Positions 7,670-15,068 of a DNA stretch of 32,067 nt are shown here, one piece after another. The stretch is from JAYFRC01 sp034926415. Lineage in GTDB: Bacteria; Bacillota; Clostridia; Oscillospirales; Oscillospiraceae. The notes under the pieces were generated by a model, which worked only from the letters and a program-made list of their open reading frames with translations, had not been told where the DNA came from and did not search any database. The stretch is from assembly GCA_034926415.1 (NCBI GenBank), contig JAYFRC010000088.1, positions 1-32,067 of the forward strand, given 5' to 3'. A program made the position numbers and the translations under genes. The stretch's first letter is position 1; every line of letters begins with the position of its first letter.

Positions 7670-8029
7670 TCAGAATTCGAGGCCGCCCTCACGGGCGCCT
7701 TCAGCCAGTTCCTGGACGCGGCCGTGATACAGGTAACCGCCGCGGTCGAAAACGACTGAGCTGATGCCCTTATCCTTTGCACGCTGTGCAATGACCTGGC
7801 CGACCTTCTTCGCGGCGTCCTTGTTGCCGCCGAAGCCTTCAAATTCCTTTTCCAGAGTGGAAGCTGAAGCGAGTGTAACGCCGTTCACATCGTCGATGAT
7901 CTGGGCGTAGATGTTTTGCTTGCTGCGATATACGTTCAGACGGGGTCTGGCGGGCGTGCCGCTGACCTTGGAGCGTACTCTCTTGTGGCGCATTTTGCGC
8001 TGCGCCTCGGTATCGGGTCTTTTAATCAT
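7670..8029 (-). CDS. rplR: 50S ribosomal protein L18
   Basis: L18 binds 5S rRNA together with L5 and anchors it in the central protuberance. The 119 residues contain the family blocks RHKRVRSKVSGTPARPRLNV, YRSKQNIYAQIIDD and the C-terminal VVFDRGGYLYHGRVQELAEGAREGGL. The length is normal. A GGAGG site lies before the ATG and the gene follows rplF after 14 nt. Confidence 0.98.
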   Translation of the reverse strand: MIKRPDTEAQRKMRHKRVRSKVSGTPARPRLNVYRSKQNIYAQIIDDVNGVTLASASTLEKEFEGFGGNKDAAKKVGQVIAQRAKDKGISSVVFDRGGYLYHGRVQELAEGAREGGLEF

Positions 8030-8043
8030 TGTGGCACACCTCC

Positions 8044-8589
8044 TTACTTCTTCGCGCCGGTCTTACCGACCTTGCGGCGGATAACTTCGTCTGCATACTT
8101 GATGCCCTTGCCCTTATACGGCTCAGGAGGACGCTTCGCGCGGATTTCCGCGGCGAACTGGCCCACCCGCTGCTTATCGGGGCCGGAGATAACTATATGG
8201 TTGGGGTCGGTCACCGTAATGGTGATCCCCGGAATCTCGTGGACAGTTACCAGATGGGAATAACCGAGGCTCATTACGAGATCGTTTCCCTTCTTCTCGG
8301 CCTTGTAGCCAACGCCGTTGACCTCGAGGTTCTTGCTGTATCCCTTTTCAACGCCGACCACCATATTGTTGAGAATGGTGCGGGACAGGCCGTGAAGGCT
8401 GCGGTTGAAAGGCTCGTCGTTGGGGCGGGTGACGTTGATGATGTCGCCGTCCCTCTCAAAGCTTATGTTGGGATGAAAGGAATGTGTCAGGGTGCCGTTG
8501 GGCCCCTTGACGGTTATGACATTGCCGTCGGCGATTGTGACCTCAACACCTGCGGGGACGGTAATCGGCATTTTTCCAATTCTTGACAT
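8044..8589 (-). CDS. rplF: 50S ribosomal protein L6
   Basis: L6 is located near the factor-binding site of the large subunit. The 181-residue product begins MSRIGKMPITVPAGVEV and has two repeated L6 domains. The second carries the signature PEPYKGKGIKYADEVIRRK near the C-terminus, followed by the basic KVGKTGAKK tail. It lies between rpsH and rplR as expected. Confidence 0.98.
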   Translation of the reverse strand: MSRIGKMPITVPAGVEVTIADGNVITVKGPNGTLTHSFHPNISFERDGDIINVTRPNDEPFNRSLHGLSRTILNNMVVGVEKGYSKNLEVNGVGYKAEKKGNDLVMSLGYSHLVTVHEIPGITITVTDPNHIVISGPDKQRVGQFAAEIRAKRPPEPYKGKGIKYADEVIRRKVGKTGAKK

Positions 8590-8603
8590 TTCCGTTTACC
8601 TCC

Positions 8604-9002
8604 TTACCAGATGAACGCAAGGACTTCGCCTCCGACATGCTCGGCTCTCGCCTTCTTGTCGGTCATGATGCCCTTGGAAGTTGATACGATAGCGATGCCC
8701 AGGCCGCGGAGAACGCGGGGGAGCTCGTCTGCTCCGACGTAAACGCGAAGGCCCGGCTTGCTGACGCGGCGAAGCCCGGTGATGACCTTCTCCTTGCCGG
8801 GGTTGTACTTCAAAGCAATACGGATAACACCCTGGGTCCCGTCGTCGACTATCTGATAGCTCTTGATGTAGCCCTCGTCCAGCAGAATCTGAGCTATGCT
8901 CTTCTTCATATTGGAAGCGGGTACGTCGACAGTCGCGTGCTTTGCATTGTTGGCGTTGCGGATGCGTGTGAGCATATCCGCAACAGGATCGGTAATATGC
9001 AT
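8604..9002 (-). CDS. rpsH: 30S ribosomal protein S8
   Basis: S8 binds the central domain of 16S rRNA and in E. coli also represses the spc operon. The 132-residue product starts MHITDPVADMLTRIRNAN and ends in the family C-terminus (ALRGLGIAIVSTSKGIMTDKKAR region, then a GGEVLAFIW end). The frame stays open upstream to an ATG at 9164. The start at 9002 is chosen because it has the conserved N-terminus and a clear AGGAGG site, while 9164 has none. Confidence 0.97.
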   Translation of the reverse strand: MHITDPVADMLTRIRNANNAKHATVDVPASNMKKSIAQILLDEGYIKSYQIVDDGTQGVIRIALKYNPGKEKVITGLRRVSKPGLRVYVGADELPRVLRGLGIAIVSTSKGIMTDKKARAEHVGGEVLAFIW

Positions 9003-9216
9003 AAATATATCCTCCTGTTTTAGAGTTACAGGCGTCTGCCTGTTCAGGCAGCGAGGTATCGCAGATAATTTGGAGCACCGTTCCGATGCGTAATTACCGG
9101 CGACCTTTCGCCATCCTATATGACGCAAAGAGACGATCGGCTCTTTGTATCTCAAATGTTTCATCGATGGAAATTATTGCCATCTTCTGCCCGTTCCATG
9201 CGGAACGGGCGCGGAA
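9003..9216 (-). promoter_or_regulatory. Long hairpin-rich rpsN-rpsH spacer
   Basis: The 214 nt between rpsN and rpsH are far longer than any other spacer within the spc segment. In transcript order they hold a 9-bp perfect hairpin with a 4-nt loop 7 nt after the rpsN stop (9189-9210), then a 7-bp hairpin (9126-9132/9141-9147). A small 4-bp stem (9099-9102/9109-9112) and a 5-bp hairpin (9036-9040/9047-9051) follow. None has a following U-run. A control site for S8 or RNA processing is a guess. Confidence 0.45.
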
Positions 9217-9402
9217 TCAGAAGCTTGCCTTCTTGACTCCGGGAATCTCGCCCTTGTATGCGAGCTCGCGGAAGCAGATACGGCAGACGCCGTAATCGCG
9301 CAGATAAGCGTGAGGACGACCGCACAGCTTGCAGCGGTTATACTTGCGTGTTGAGTACTTCGCAGGGGCCTGCTGCTTGAGAACCAGTGATTTCTTAGCC
9401 AT
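9217..9402 (-). CDS. rpsN: 30S ribosomal protein S14, zinc-binding type
   Basis: S14 sits in the 30S head. This is the 61-residue type Z form with zinc ligands C24, C27, C40 and C43 (CKLC and CRIC), the form typical of gram-positive bacteria. The start MAKKSLVLK at 9402 is taken over the longer frame to 9525 because that extension overlaps rplE and lacks homology, and a GGAGAAAG site precedes 9402. It is followed by an unusually long structured spacer. Confidence 0.97.
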   Translation of the reverse strand: MAKKSLVLKQQAPAKYSTRKYNRCKLCGRPHAYLRDYGVCRICFRELAYKGEIPGVKKASF

Positions 9403-9418
9403 AACTTTCTCCTCTCCC

Positions 9419-9961
9419 TTACTTTTCCGCGAACGGAGCGCCAAGCAGCGACAGCAGCTCGCGCGCTTCCTCGTCGGTATTGGCGGTGGTGCAGACGTTA
9501 ATATCCATGCCGCGGATCTTTTCAATCTTGTCGAACTCGATCTCGGGGAATATCAGCTGCTCCTTTATGCCTAGGGCATAGTTGCCGCGGCCGTCGAAGC
9601 CGTTGGGGTTAATGCCGCGGAAGTCGCGGACACGGGGCAGAGCCACGTTGAAAAAGCGATCCAGAAACTCCCACATCTTGTCGCCGCGGAGAGTGACCTT
9701 CGCGCCGACGGGCATTCCTTCGCGAACCTTAAAGTTTGCGACGGACTTCTTCGCCTTGGTGATGACGGCGTGCTGACCGGTGATGGCGGTCAGGTCCTTA
9801 ACGACGGCGTCGAGAACCTTGGGGTTGTCGCGTGCCTCGCCGCAGCCGACGTTGAGAACGATCTTCTCAATCTTCGGCAGCTGCATAACGTTCTTATACT
9901 CGAATTTCTTCATCAGAGCGGGAGCGGCTTCCTTGTTGTACTGTTCTTTAAGTCTTGCCAT
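9419..9961 (-). CDS. rplE: 50S ribosomal protein L5
   Basis: L5 binds 5S rRNA and contacts S13 and P-site tRNA. The 180 residues begin MARLKEQYNKEAAPALMKKF. They include the signature region KIVLNVGCGEARDNPK and the later blocks LRGDKMWEFLDRF and GIKEQLIFPEIEFDKI, ending with the RGMDINVCTTANTDEEARELL segment. Length is standard. It lies between rplX and rpsN. Confidence 0.98.
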   Translation of the reverse strand: MARLKEQYNKEAAPALMKKFEYKNVMQLPKIEKIVLNVGCGEARDNPKVLDAVVKDLTAITGQHAVITKAKKSVANFKVREGMPVGAKVTLRGDKMWEFLDRFFNVALPRVRDFRGINPNGFDGRGNYALGIKEQLIFPEIEFDKIEKIRGMDINVCTTANTDEEARELLSLLGAPFAEK

Positions 9962-9979
9962 TTTGTCTCTCTCCCTCCC

Positions 9980-10294
9980 TTACAGCGCAGCGCCGCAATG
10001 CTTGCAGACGCGTATGCTTTCGCCGTTTTCTATCTTGTGCGCGACGCGGGTTCCCTTGCCGCACTTGGGGCAAACCACCTGCACCTTGCTGGCGTAAAGC
10101 GGGGCTTCCTTCTTGATTATGCCACCCTGCTCTCCCTGCTTGCGGGGCTTTACATGACAGGTGACGATATTGACGCCCTCGACCAGAACCTTGCTCTCGC
10201 CGGGGACGGTGGACTTGACCTTGCCGGTCTTGCCCTTGTCCTTGCCGGACAGGACGATAACATTATCGCCCTTTTTGATGTTCATAAAAGCCAT
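9980..10294 (-). CDS. rplX: 50S ribosomal protein L24
   Basis: L24 starts large-subunit assembly and lies near the tunnel exit. The 104 residues have a KOW motif at about 8-35 (GDNVIVLSGKDKGKTGKV) and the C-terminal half with VTCHVKPRKQGEQGGII. The end carries a CPKC...CKHC pair (C75, C78, C97, C100), a zinc-ribbon-like tail seen in many L24 proteins. The first ATG is used because an AAGGGGG site lies 8 nt upstream. Confidence 0.98.
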   Translation of the reverse strand: MAFMNIKKGDNVIVLSGKDKGKTGKVKSTVPGESKVLVEGVNIVTCHVKPRKQGEQGGIIKKEAPLYASKVQVVCPKCGKGTRVAHKIENGESIRVCKHCGAAL

Positions 10295-10307
10295 TGCTTC
10301 GTCCCCC

Positions 10308-10676
10308 TTAAATAACTTCCGGTGCGAGGGACAGGATCTTCATGAAATCCTTGTCGCGAAGCTCGCGTGCCACCGGCCCAAAGATACGGGTACCTCTGGG
10401 GTTGTTGTCGTCCTTTATGAGGACAGCCGCGTTTTCGTCGAAACGGACATACGTTCCGTCGGCGCGGCGGACACCCTTTGCGCTGCGGACGATAACGGCC
10501 TTGACGACCTCGCCCTTCTTGACGGTTCCGCCGGGAGCGGCCTTGCGGACGGAAGCCACAATAACGTCCCCGATATTGCCGTACTTGCGCGTGGAGCCGC
10601 CGAGAACGCGGATGCATTTTATCTCTTTAGCGCCGGTGTTATCGGCGACTTTCAGGTACGATTCCTGCTGTATCAT
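10308..10676 (-). CDS. rplN: 50S ribosomal protein L14
   Basis: L14 contacts the small subunit at an intersubunit bridge. The 122-residue product starts MIQQESYLKVADNTGAKEI, a very conserved N-terminus. It continues with SVRKAAPGGTVKKGEVVKAV and RFDENAAVLIKDDNNPRGTR, ending in FMKILSLAPEVI. Length and sequence are fully typical. It opens the spc segment after rpsQ. Confidence 0.98.
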   Translation of the reverse strand: MIQQESYLKVADNTGAKEIKCIRVLGGSTRKYGNIGDVIVASVRKAAPGGTVKKGEVVKAVIVRSAKGVRRADGTYVRFDENAAVLIKDDNNPRGTRIFGPVARELRDKDFMKILSLAPEVI

Positions 10677-10690
10677 TTCTCGGCACCTCC

Positions 10691-10957
10691 TTACTTAGCT
10701 TTCTCAACGATCTCAACAAGACGCCATCTCTTGTCCTTGGACAGGGGTCTTGTCTCCATCACCTTGACGCGATCGCCTATATTGCACTGGTTCTGCTCGT
10801 CGTGAGCCTTCAGTTTATAGGTGCGTCCGACTATCTTCTTGTACAGCGGATGCTGTACGCGATCCTCTATTGCAACGACTATGGTCTTATCCATCTTATT
10901 GGAAACGACCTTGCCGATCCTTGTCTTACGGGAGGAAATTCTTTTTTCTTCATTCAT
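10691..10957 (-). CDS. rpsQ: 30S ribosomal protein S17
   Basis: S17 is a primary 16S rRNA binder with an OB fold. The 88 residues show the family pattern RKTRIGKVVSNKMDKTIVV, then HPLYKKIVGRTYKLKAHDEQ and VKVMETRPLSKDKRWRLVEI. Length is standard. An AGGAGG site lies upstream of the first of two closely spaced ATG triplets. It lies between rpmC and rplN. Confidence 0.98.
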   Translation of the reverse strand: MNEEKRISSRKTRIGKVVSNKMDKTIVVAIEDRVQHPLYKKIVGRTYKLKAHDEQNQCNIGDRVKVMETRPLSKDKRWRLVEIVEKAK

Positions 10958-10974
10958 TCTGATTTACCTCCTTC

Positions 10975-11190
10975 TCACTGCTGCTTGGGAGCGGCGGCTG
11001 CCAACTCTCTCTGACGCAGCGTGGTTTTGACTCTGGCAATATCACGCTTGGTGTCCGCGATCTTCTGCGGATTGTCAAGCTGATTGGTCGCGTGCTGCAT
11101 ACGCAGGAAAAACAGATCTTTCTTAAGGCCATCCAGCTTCGCTTCAAGCTCCGCTGTGTTCATGGCGCGTACCTCACTTGCCTTCATCAT
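10975..11190 (-). CDS. rpmC: 50S ribosomal protein L29
   Basis: L29 lies at the tunnel exit and helps dock the signal recognition particle and trigger factor. The 71-residue helical hairpin contains LKKDLFFLRMQHATNQLDNPQKI and KRDIARVKTTLRQREL, then a short Ala-rich tail. The start is the first ATG of ATGATG, overlapping the rplP stop as TAATG; the second ATG, 3 nt later, is equally possible. Confidence 0.96.
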   Translation of the reverse strand: MMKASEVRAMNTAELEAKLDGLKKDLFFLRMQHATNQLDNPQKIADTKRDIARVKTTLRQRELAAAAPKQQ

Positions 11191-11624
11191 TATTCACCTG
11201 CTTCCTGAGTTTCCGTATCTCCGCGCTTAACAATCTTCGCCTTAATGGGCAGCTTGTAGCTGGCAAGGCGCAGCGCTTCCTTGGCGTCGGCTTCGGGGAC
11301 GCCGGCGATCTCAAACTTGACACGGCCGGGCTTTACGACTGCGACCCAGAACTCGGGAGAGCCTTTGCCAGAACCCATGCGGGTCTCGGCGGGCTTCTGA
11401 GTAACGGGCTTGTCGGGGAAAATCTTAATCCAGACCTGTCCGCCGCGCTTGGTGTAGCGCGTCATGGCGATACGGGCAGCCTCTATCTGGTTGCTGGTTA
11501 TCCATGCGGGTTCCAGAGCGACCAGGCCGTAATCTCCGTAATTGACCTGATTGCCTCTCGTGGCCTTGCCTGTGAGGCGGCCGCGCTGCACTCTGCGGTA
11601 TTTGACTCTCTTGGGCAGAAGCAT
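11190..11624 (-). CDS. rplP: 50S ribosomal protein L16
   Basis: L16 shapes the A-site tRNA channel. The 144 residues begin MLLPKRVKYRRVQRGRLTGKA. They include the ITSNQIEAARIAMTRYTKRGG block and the MGSGKGSPEFWVAVVKPGR signature. The start overlaps the rpsC stop and the stop overlaps the rpmC start, both as TAATG, so three genes are joined by one-base overlaps. Confidence 0.98.
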   Translation of the reverse strand: MLLPKRVKYRRVQRGRLTGKATRGNQVNYGDYGLVALEPAWITSNQIEAARIAMTRYTKRGGQVWIKIFPDKPVTQKPAETRMGSGKGSPEFWVAVVKPGRVKFEIAGVPEADAKEALRLASYKLPIKAKIVKRGDTETQEAGE

Positions 11625-12571
11625 TACTGTGCGCCTCCTTCGTTAGTCTTGTTGTCTGCGGCAGGACGCGGCGCGTTGTCTGTCGCGGGACGCGGTGCGT
11701 TGTCTGTCGCGGGACGCGGGCCCCTGTTGTAAACGGGGCGTCCGCCGTTGTTGTTGTCGCGGTTAAAGCCGCCCTGGCCGCCGCGGTTGAATCCGCCGCC
11801 CTGGCCGCCGCGGTTGAATCCGCCCTGGCCGCCGCGGTTAAAGCCGCCTGGACGACGGTCGCCGTCACGGCGGGGACGACGGTCACGACGCTCCTGATAG
11901 GGCTTGGTCGTGTCCATGGTGCGCGGGGTGGTGCGCAGGGTCTGAGAGAGAACCTCGCCCTTGTAAATCCAGACCTTGATGCCGATGCGGCCGTAGGTGG
12001 TCGCAGCCTCGGCAAAACCGTAGTCGATGTCGGCACGGATGGTCTGCAGGGGAATGGTGCCCTCGTGATAATGCTCGATGCGCGCAATCTCTGCGCCGCC
12101 CAGACGGCCGGAGCAGGCTGTCTTGATTCCCTTGGCGCCGGCGCGCATGGCTCTCGCCATGGCGTTCTTCATAGCGCGGCGGAAGGAAATGCGCTTTTCA
12201 AGCTGCTGAGCGATGCTCTCCGCGACGAGCTGAGCGTCCATGTCCGGGTTCTTGACCTCGACAATGTTCAGCTTGACAGTCTTGCCGATCATCTTGGAAA
12301 CCTCGCCCTGAATGCGTTCGACCTCGGCGCCGCCTTTTCCAATAACGACTCCGGGACGCGAGCAGTGCAGGTAAATAACGACTGCATCGTCTCTGCGCTC
12401 GATCTCGATCTTGGGAACGCCGGCGCTGTAAAGGGTCTTCTTCAGATACTCGCGGATCTTCTTATCCTCGACGAGCAGGTCTCCGACCTTTTCGTTGCTT
12501 GCGTACCAGCGAGAATCCCAGTCTTTGATGACGCCCACACGGAAACCGTGCGGATTAACTTTCTGTCCCAT
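11624..12571 (-). CDS. rpsC: 30S ribosomal protein S3 with RGG-like repeat tail
   Basis: S3 forms the mRNA entry tunnel with S4 and S5. The first 210 residues are a normal S3: the MGQKVNPHGFRVG start, a KH domain with GVVIGKGGAEVERIQ at about 74-88, and the C-terminal domain with TACSGRLGGAEIAR and TTYGRIGIKVWIYKGE. About 100 extra residues follow: an Arg/Asp-rich stretch, four GGFNR(GGQ) units at 242-271, then three PRPATDNA-like units at 285-307. At 315 residues it is much longer than the usual 210-230. The tail is disordered and cationic, and is probably an RNA-binding extension. Confidence 0.97.
   Translation of the reverse strand: MGQKVNPHGFRVGVIKDWDSRWYASNEKVGDLLVEDKKIREYLKKTLYSAGVPKIEIERRDDAVVIYLHCSRPGVVIGKGGAEVERIQGEVSKMIGKTVKLNIVEVKNPDMDAQLVAESIAQQLEKRISFRRAMKNAMARAMRAGAKGIKTACSGRLGGAEIARIEHYHEGTIPLQTIRADIDYGFAEAATTYGRIGIKVWIYKGEVLSQTLRTTPRTMDTTKPYQERRDRRPRRDGDRRPGGFNRGGQGGFNRGGQGGGFNRGGQGGFNRDNNNGGRPVYNRGPRPATDNAPRPATDNAPRPAADNKTNEGGAQ
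11651..11719 (-). repeat. Triple 24-nt tandem repeat at the end of rpsC
   Basis: Three near-identical 24-nt units encode PRPATDNA, PRPATDNA and PRPAADN in the S3 tail. The DNA units share a gcgttgtctgtcgcgggacg-type core. This is a typical slippage-prone coding repeat. Confidence 0.9.
11759..11848 (-). repeat. GGFNRGGQ coding repeats in rpsC
   Basis: Four units of about 24-27 nt encode GGFNR(GGQ) at S3 residues 242-271. The DNA shows repeated ccgccctggccgccgcggtt blocks. Unit spacing varies by one codon, as expected from repeat slippage. Confidence 0.9.
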
Positions 12572-12587
12572 AAACTACCTCCTCGCT

Positions 12588-12923
12588 TTATTCCTTCTCG
12601 GACACCACAATCGTGATGTGAGAAGTTCTCTTATTGATACGGAACGCTCTGCCCTGGGCTCTAGGCATCATCCTTTTGAGGATGGGGCCGGGAGCGGCAT
12701 AGACCTTTGAGATGTAGAGCTTATCGGGGTCCATGCTGAAATTGTTTTCCGCGTTCGCGCATGCGCTCTTAAGCAGCTTTGCGAGAGGCTCGGAGGCGGC
12801 CTTGGGGGTCGCCATCAGTATAGCCATTGCGGTGTTCGCATCTTTGCCGCGGATAAGGTCGCAGACTATCTGGACCTTGCGGGGAGCGATGCGAAGGAAT
12901 TTTGCTTCTGCTTTTGCTTCCAT
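12588..12923 (-). CDS. rplV: 50S ribosomal protein L22
   Basis: L22 lines the peptide exit tunnel with a beta-hairpin. The 111-residue product contains KFLRIAPRKVQIVCDLIRGKD at the N-terminus and the hairpin region ILKRMMPRAQGRAFRINKRTSHITIVV. An ATG at 12932 sits directly against the AAGGAGG site with no spacing, so the next ATG (MEAKAEAK, 9 nt later) is the better start. It lies between rpsS and rpsC. Confidence 0.96.
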   Translation of the reverse strand: MEAKAEAKFLRIAPRKVQIVCDLIRGKDANTAMAILMATPKAASEPLAKLLKSACANAENNFSMDPDKLYISKVYAAPGPILKRMMPRAQGRAFRINKRTSHITIVVSEKE

Positions 12924-12937
12924 CTTCTGCATCCTCC

Positions 12938-13234
12938 TTATTTCGCGGCTGTGGTTCCGGCAGCGGCTGCGGCGGCTTTGTTGCCGTGACCGCGGAACGT
13001 GCGGGTGGGCGCGAACTCGCCCAGCTTGTGTCCTACCATATCTTCGGTGATATAGACGGGAACGTGCTTGCGCCCGTCGTGCACCGCTATCGTGTGTCCC
13101 ACGAATGCGGGATAGATCGTGGAGCCGCGGCTCCAGGTCTTGAGAACTTTCTTCTCTCCCGCTTTGTTGAGTTCCTCGACCCGCTTCATAAGCTCAGGGG
13201 CAACATACGGGCCTTTCTTGACACTTCTGCTCAT
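12938..13234 (-). CDS. rpsS: 30S ribosomal protein S19
   Basis: S19 lies in the 30S head and pairs with S13. The 98 residues begin MSRSVKKGPYVAPELMKRV. They carry the conserved VLKTWSRGSTIYPAFVGHTIAVHDGRKHVPVYITEDMVGHKLGEFAPTRTFRGH core in full. A short Ala/Thr-rich tail (AAAAAAGTTAAK) extends past the usual end. It lies between rplB and rplV. Confidence 0.98.
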   Translation of the reverse strand: MSRSVKKGPYVAPELMKRVEELNKAGEKKVLKTWSRGSTIYPAFVGHTIAVHDGRKHVPVYITEDMVGHKLGEFAPTRTFRGHGNKAAAAAAGTTAAK

Positions 13235-13251
13235 ATTAACTTGCCTCCTCC

Positions 13252-14088
13252 TTACTTATCATTGCGGTGTTTGACGATGAACTTGTTGGTCGGGTTCTTG
13301 CCCTTGCGGGTCTTGTACCCCAGAGCAGGCTTGCCCCAGGGGGTAACGGGCCCGGGCCGGCCGACGGGAGCCTTGCCCTCGCCGCCGCCGTGGGGATGGT
13401 CGTTAGGGTTCATGGCGCTGCCGCGGACGGTAGGTCTCCATCCCATGTGACGCTTGCGTCCGGCCTTGCCTATCTGAATGTTCTCGTGCTCGATATTGCC
13501 GACCTGTCCGATGCAGGCCTTGCAATTGGTGCGGACGATGCGGACCTCGCCTGAGGGCATACGAATCTGGGCGTCGCCGTTCTCCTTTGCCATGAGCTGG
13601 GCCGAGGTACCGGCGGAGCGAACGAGCTGCGCGCCGTTGCCAGGGTTCATCTCAATGTTGTGGATGACGGTGCCGACAGGAATCGCGGACAGAGGCAGGC
13701 AGTTGCCCGGCTTGATGTCCGCAGCGGCGGAGGACATTACCTTGTCTCCGGCATTGAGACCGACAGGCGCGATGATGTAGCGCTTCTCGCCATCCTCGTA
13801 TTCCACAAGCGCGATGTTCGCGCTGCGGTTGGGGTCGTATTCAAGGCGGACAACGGTGGCGTACATATCCATCTTGTCGCGGTTGAAATCGATTACGCGG
13901 TACTTTTTCTTGTTGCCGCCGCCGCGGTGGCGGACGGTAATTCTGCCGTAGCTGTTGCGTCCGGCGTTCTTCTTCAGAGACTCGGTGAGGCTCGCTTCCG
14001 GCTTTGCTTTTTTATCAATGCCGTCGAAGCCCGAGACCGTCATATGTCTTCTGGAGGGTGTCGTCGGCTTATAGGATTTAATCGACAT
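13252..14088 (-). CDS. rplB: 50S ribosomal protein L2
   Basis: L2 is one of the largest 50S proteins and is needed for subunit joining and peptidyl transfer. The 278 residues show the N-terminal RNA-binding domain (YGRITVRHRGGGNKKKYRVIDF), the central domain and the C-terminal signature RGSAMNPNDHPHGGGEGKAP. Length is standard. It lies between rplW and rpsS and is preceded by a 44-nt spacer with no clear element. Confidence 0.98.
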   Translation of the reverse strand: MSIKSYKPTTPSRRHMTVSGFDGIDKKAKPEASLTESLKKNAGRNSYGRITVRHRGGGNKKKYRVIDFNRDKMDMYATVVRLEYDPNRSANIALVEYEDGEKRYIIAPVGLNAGDKVMSSAAADIKPGNCLPLSAIPVGTVIHNIEMNPGNGAQLVRSAGTSAQLMAKENGDAQIRMPSGEVRIVRTNCKACIGQVGNIEHENIQIGKAGRKRHMGWRPTVRGSAMNPNDHPHGGGEGKAPVGRPGPVTPWGKPALGYKTRKGKNPTNKFIVKHRNDK

Positions 14089-14132
14089 GTTAGCTTAACA
14101 CTCCTTCTTACTTAGAGTTGAGTTCCGGTCTC

Positions 14133-14426
14133 TTACACCATTCCCTCAAAGAATTCAATGCTCTTGGAATCGTCGGTCAGCTGAACGATGGCCTTTTTCC
14201 AAGCCTTGGTCGTTCCGGGGCGTCCGCCGCCCATGCGCTTGGCCTTGGAGTTCATGTGCATGGTGTTGACCTTGGCAACCTTGACTCCAAATATCTCCTC
14301 GACCGCCTTCTTTACTTCGACCTTGCCGGCGGTGGGAGCAACCTCAAAAACGTATCTCTTGCCCTCGGTGAAGGACATGGAACGTTCGGTGATAACGGGG
14401 CGGATAATAATATCGTACGCGCTCAT
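14133..14426 (-). CDS. rplW: 50S ribosomal protein L23
   Basis: L23 at the tunnel exit is the docking site for trigger factor and the signal recognition particle. The 97 residues start MSAYDIIIRPVITERSM and include KRYVFEVAPTAGKVEVKKAVE and the extended loop VNTMHMNSKAKRMGGGRPGT. Its start overlaps the rplD stop as TAATG. Length is standard. Confidence 0.98.
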   Translation of the reverse strand: MSAYDIIIRPVITERSMSFTEGKRYVFEVAPTAGKVEVKKAVEEIFGVKVAKVNTMHMNSKAKRMGGGRPGTTKAWKKAIVQLTDDSKSIEFFEGMV

Positions 14427-15049
14427 TATGCGAACACCTCCTCGATGGTGGCCAGAGCGGCCTTGTCGATCACAAGCGTCTTGGCGTTGAGTATGTCGTA
14501 GACGCTGAGAACGGTCGCGGTGGTGGTTATCACGCCGCGGATGTTGCGCGCACTCTTGACGATGTTCTCGCGAACCTCAGGAGTTACGACGACGGCTTTG
14601 TTTCCCGCGTTGACGGCGGTCATGAAAGCCGCAAAATCCTTGGTCTTGATGCCGTCGAGAGCAATGCTGTCAACGACGACGATTTTGCCCTCGGCAGCCT
14701 TGGCTGACAAGACTGACTTAAGAGCGAGCCTCTTGAGCTTCTTGTTCAGCGCGTAGCTGTAATCGCGGGGCTTGGGGGCAAATACGATTCCGCCGTGCGT
14801 CCACTGTGGAGCGCGGTTGGAACCCTGACGGGCGTGGCCCGTGCCCTTTTGTCTCCAAGGCTTCTTTCCGCCGCCGGAAACTTCGGCGCGGGTGAGGGCG
14901 CTCTGCGTGCCCTGTCTGCAATTGGCGAGGTGGTTCTTGACGACCTCGTGCACAACTGCCTCGTTCGGCTCGATGCCGAAAATAGCTTCGCTCAGTTCGA
15001 CTTCTCCGACCTGCTTGCCGGCCATGTCGACTACGTTGGTTTTAGGCAT
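14426..15049 (-). CDS. rplD: 50S ribosomal protein L4
   Basis: L4 lines the exit tunnel with a long loop; in E. coli it also represses the S10 operon. The 207-residue product has the loop with GGGKKPWRQKGTGHARQGSNRAPQW. The globular C-terminal part carries GVITTTATVLSVYDILNAKTLVI. Length is standard. It lies between rplC and rplW. Confidence 0.98.
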   Translation of the reverse strand: MPKTNVVDMAGKQVGEVELSEAIFGIEPNEAVVHEVVKNHLANCRQGTQSALTRAEVSGGGKKPWRQKGTGHARQGSNRAPQWTHGGIVFAPKPRDYSYALNKKLKRLALKSVLSAKAAEGKIVVVDSIALDGIKTKDFAAFMTAVNAGNKAVVVTPEVRENIVKSARNIRGVITTTATVLSVYDILNAKTLVIDKAALATIEEVFA

Positions 15050-15068
15050 TTATAGCACTCTCCTTTCC

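Noticed and set aside
9003..9164. In-frame 54-codon N-terminal extension of S8
   Set aside because: The upstream ATG has no ribosome binding site, the extension does not resemble S8, and the ATG at 9002 has a strong site and the conserved N-terminus.
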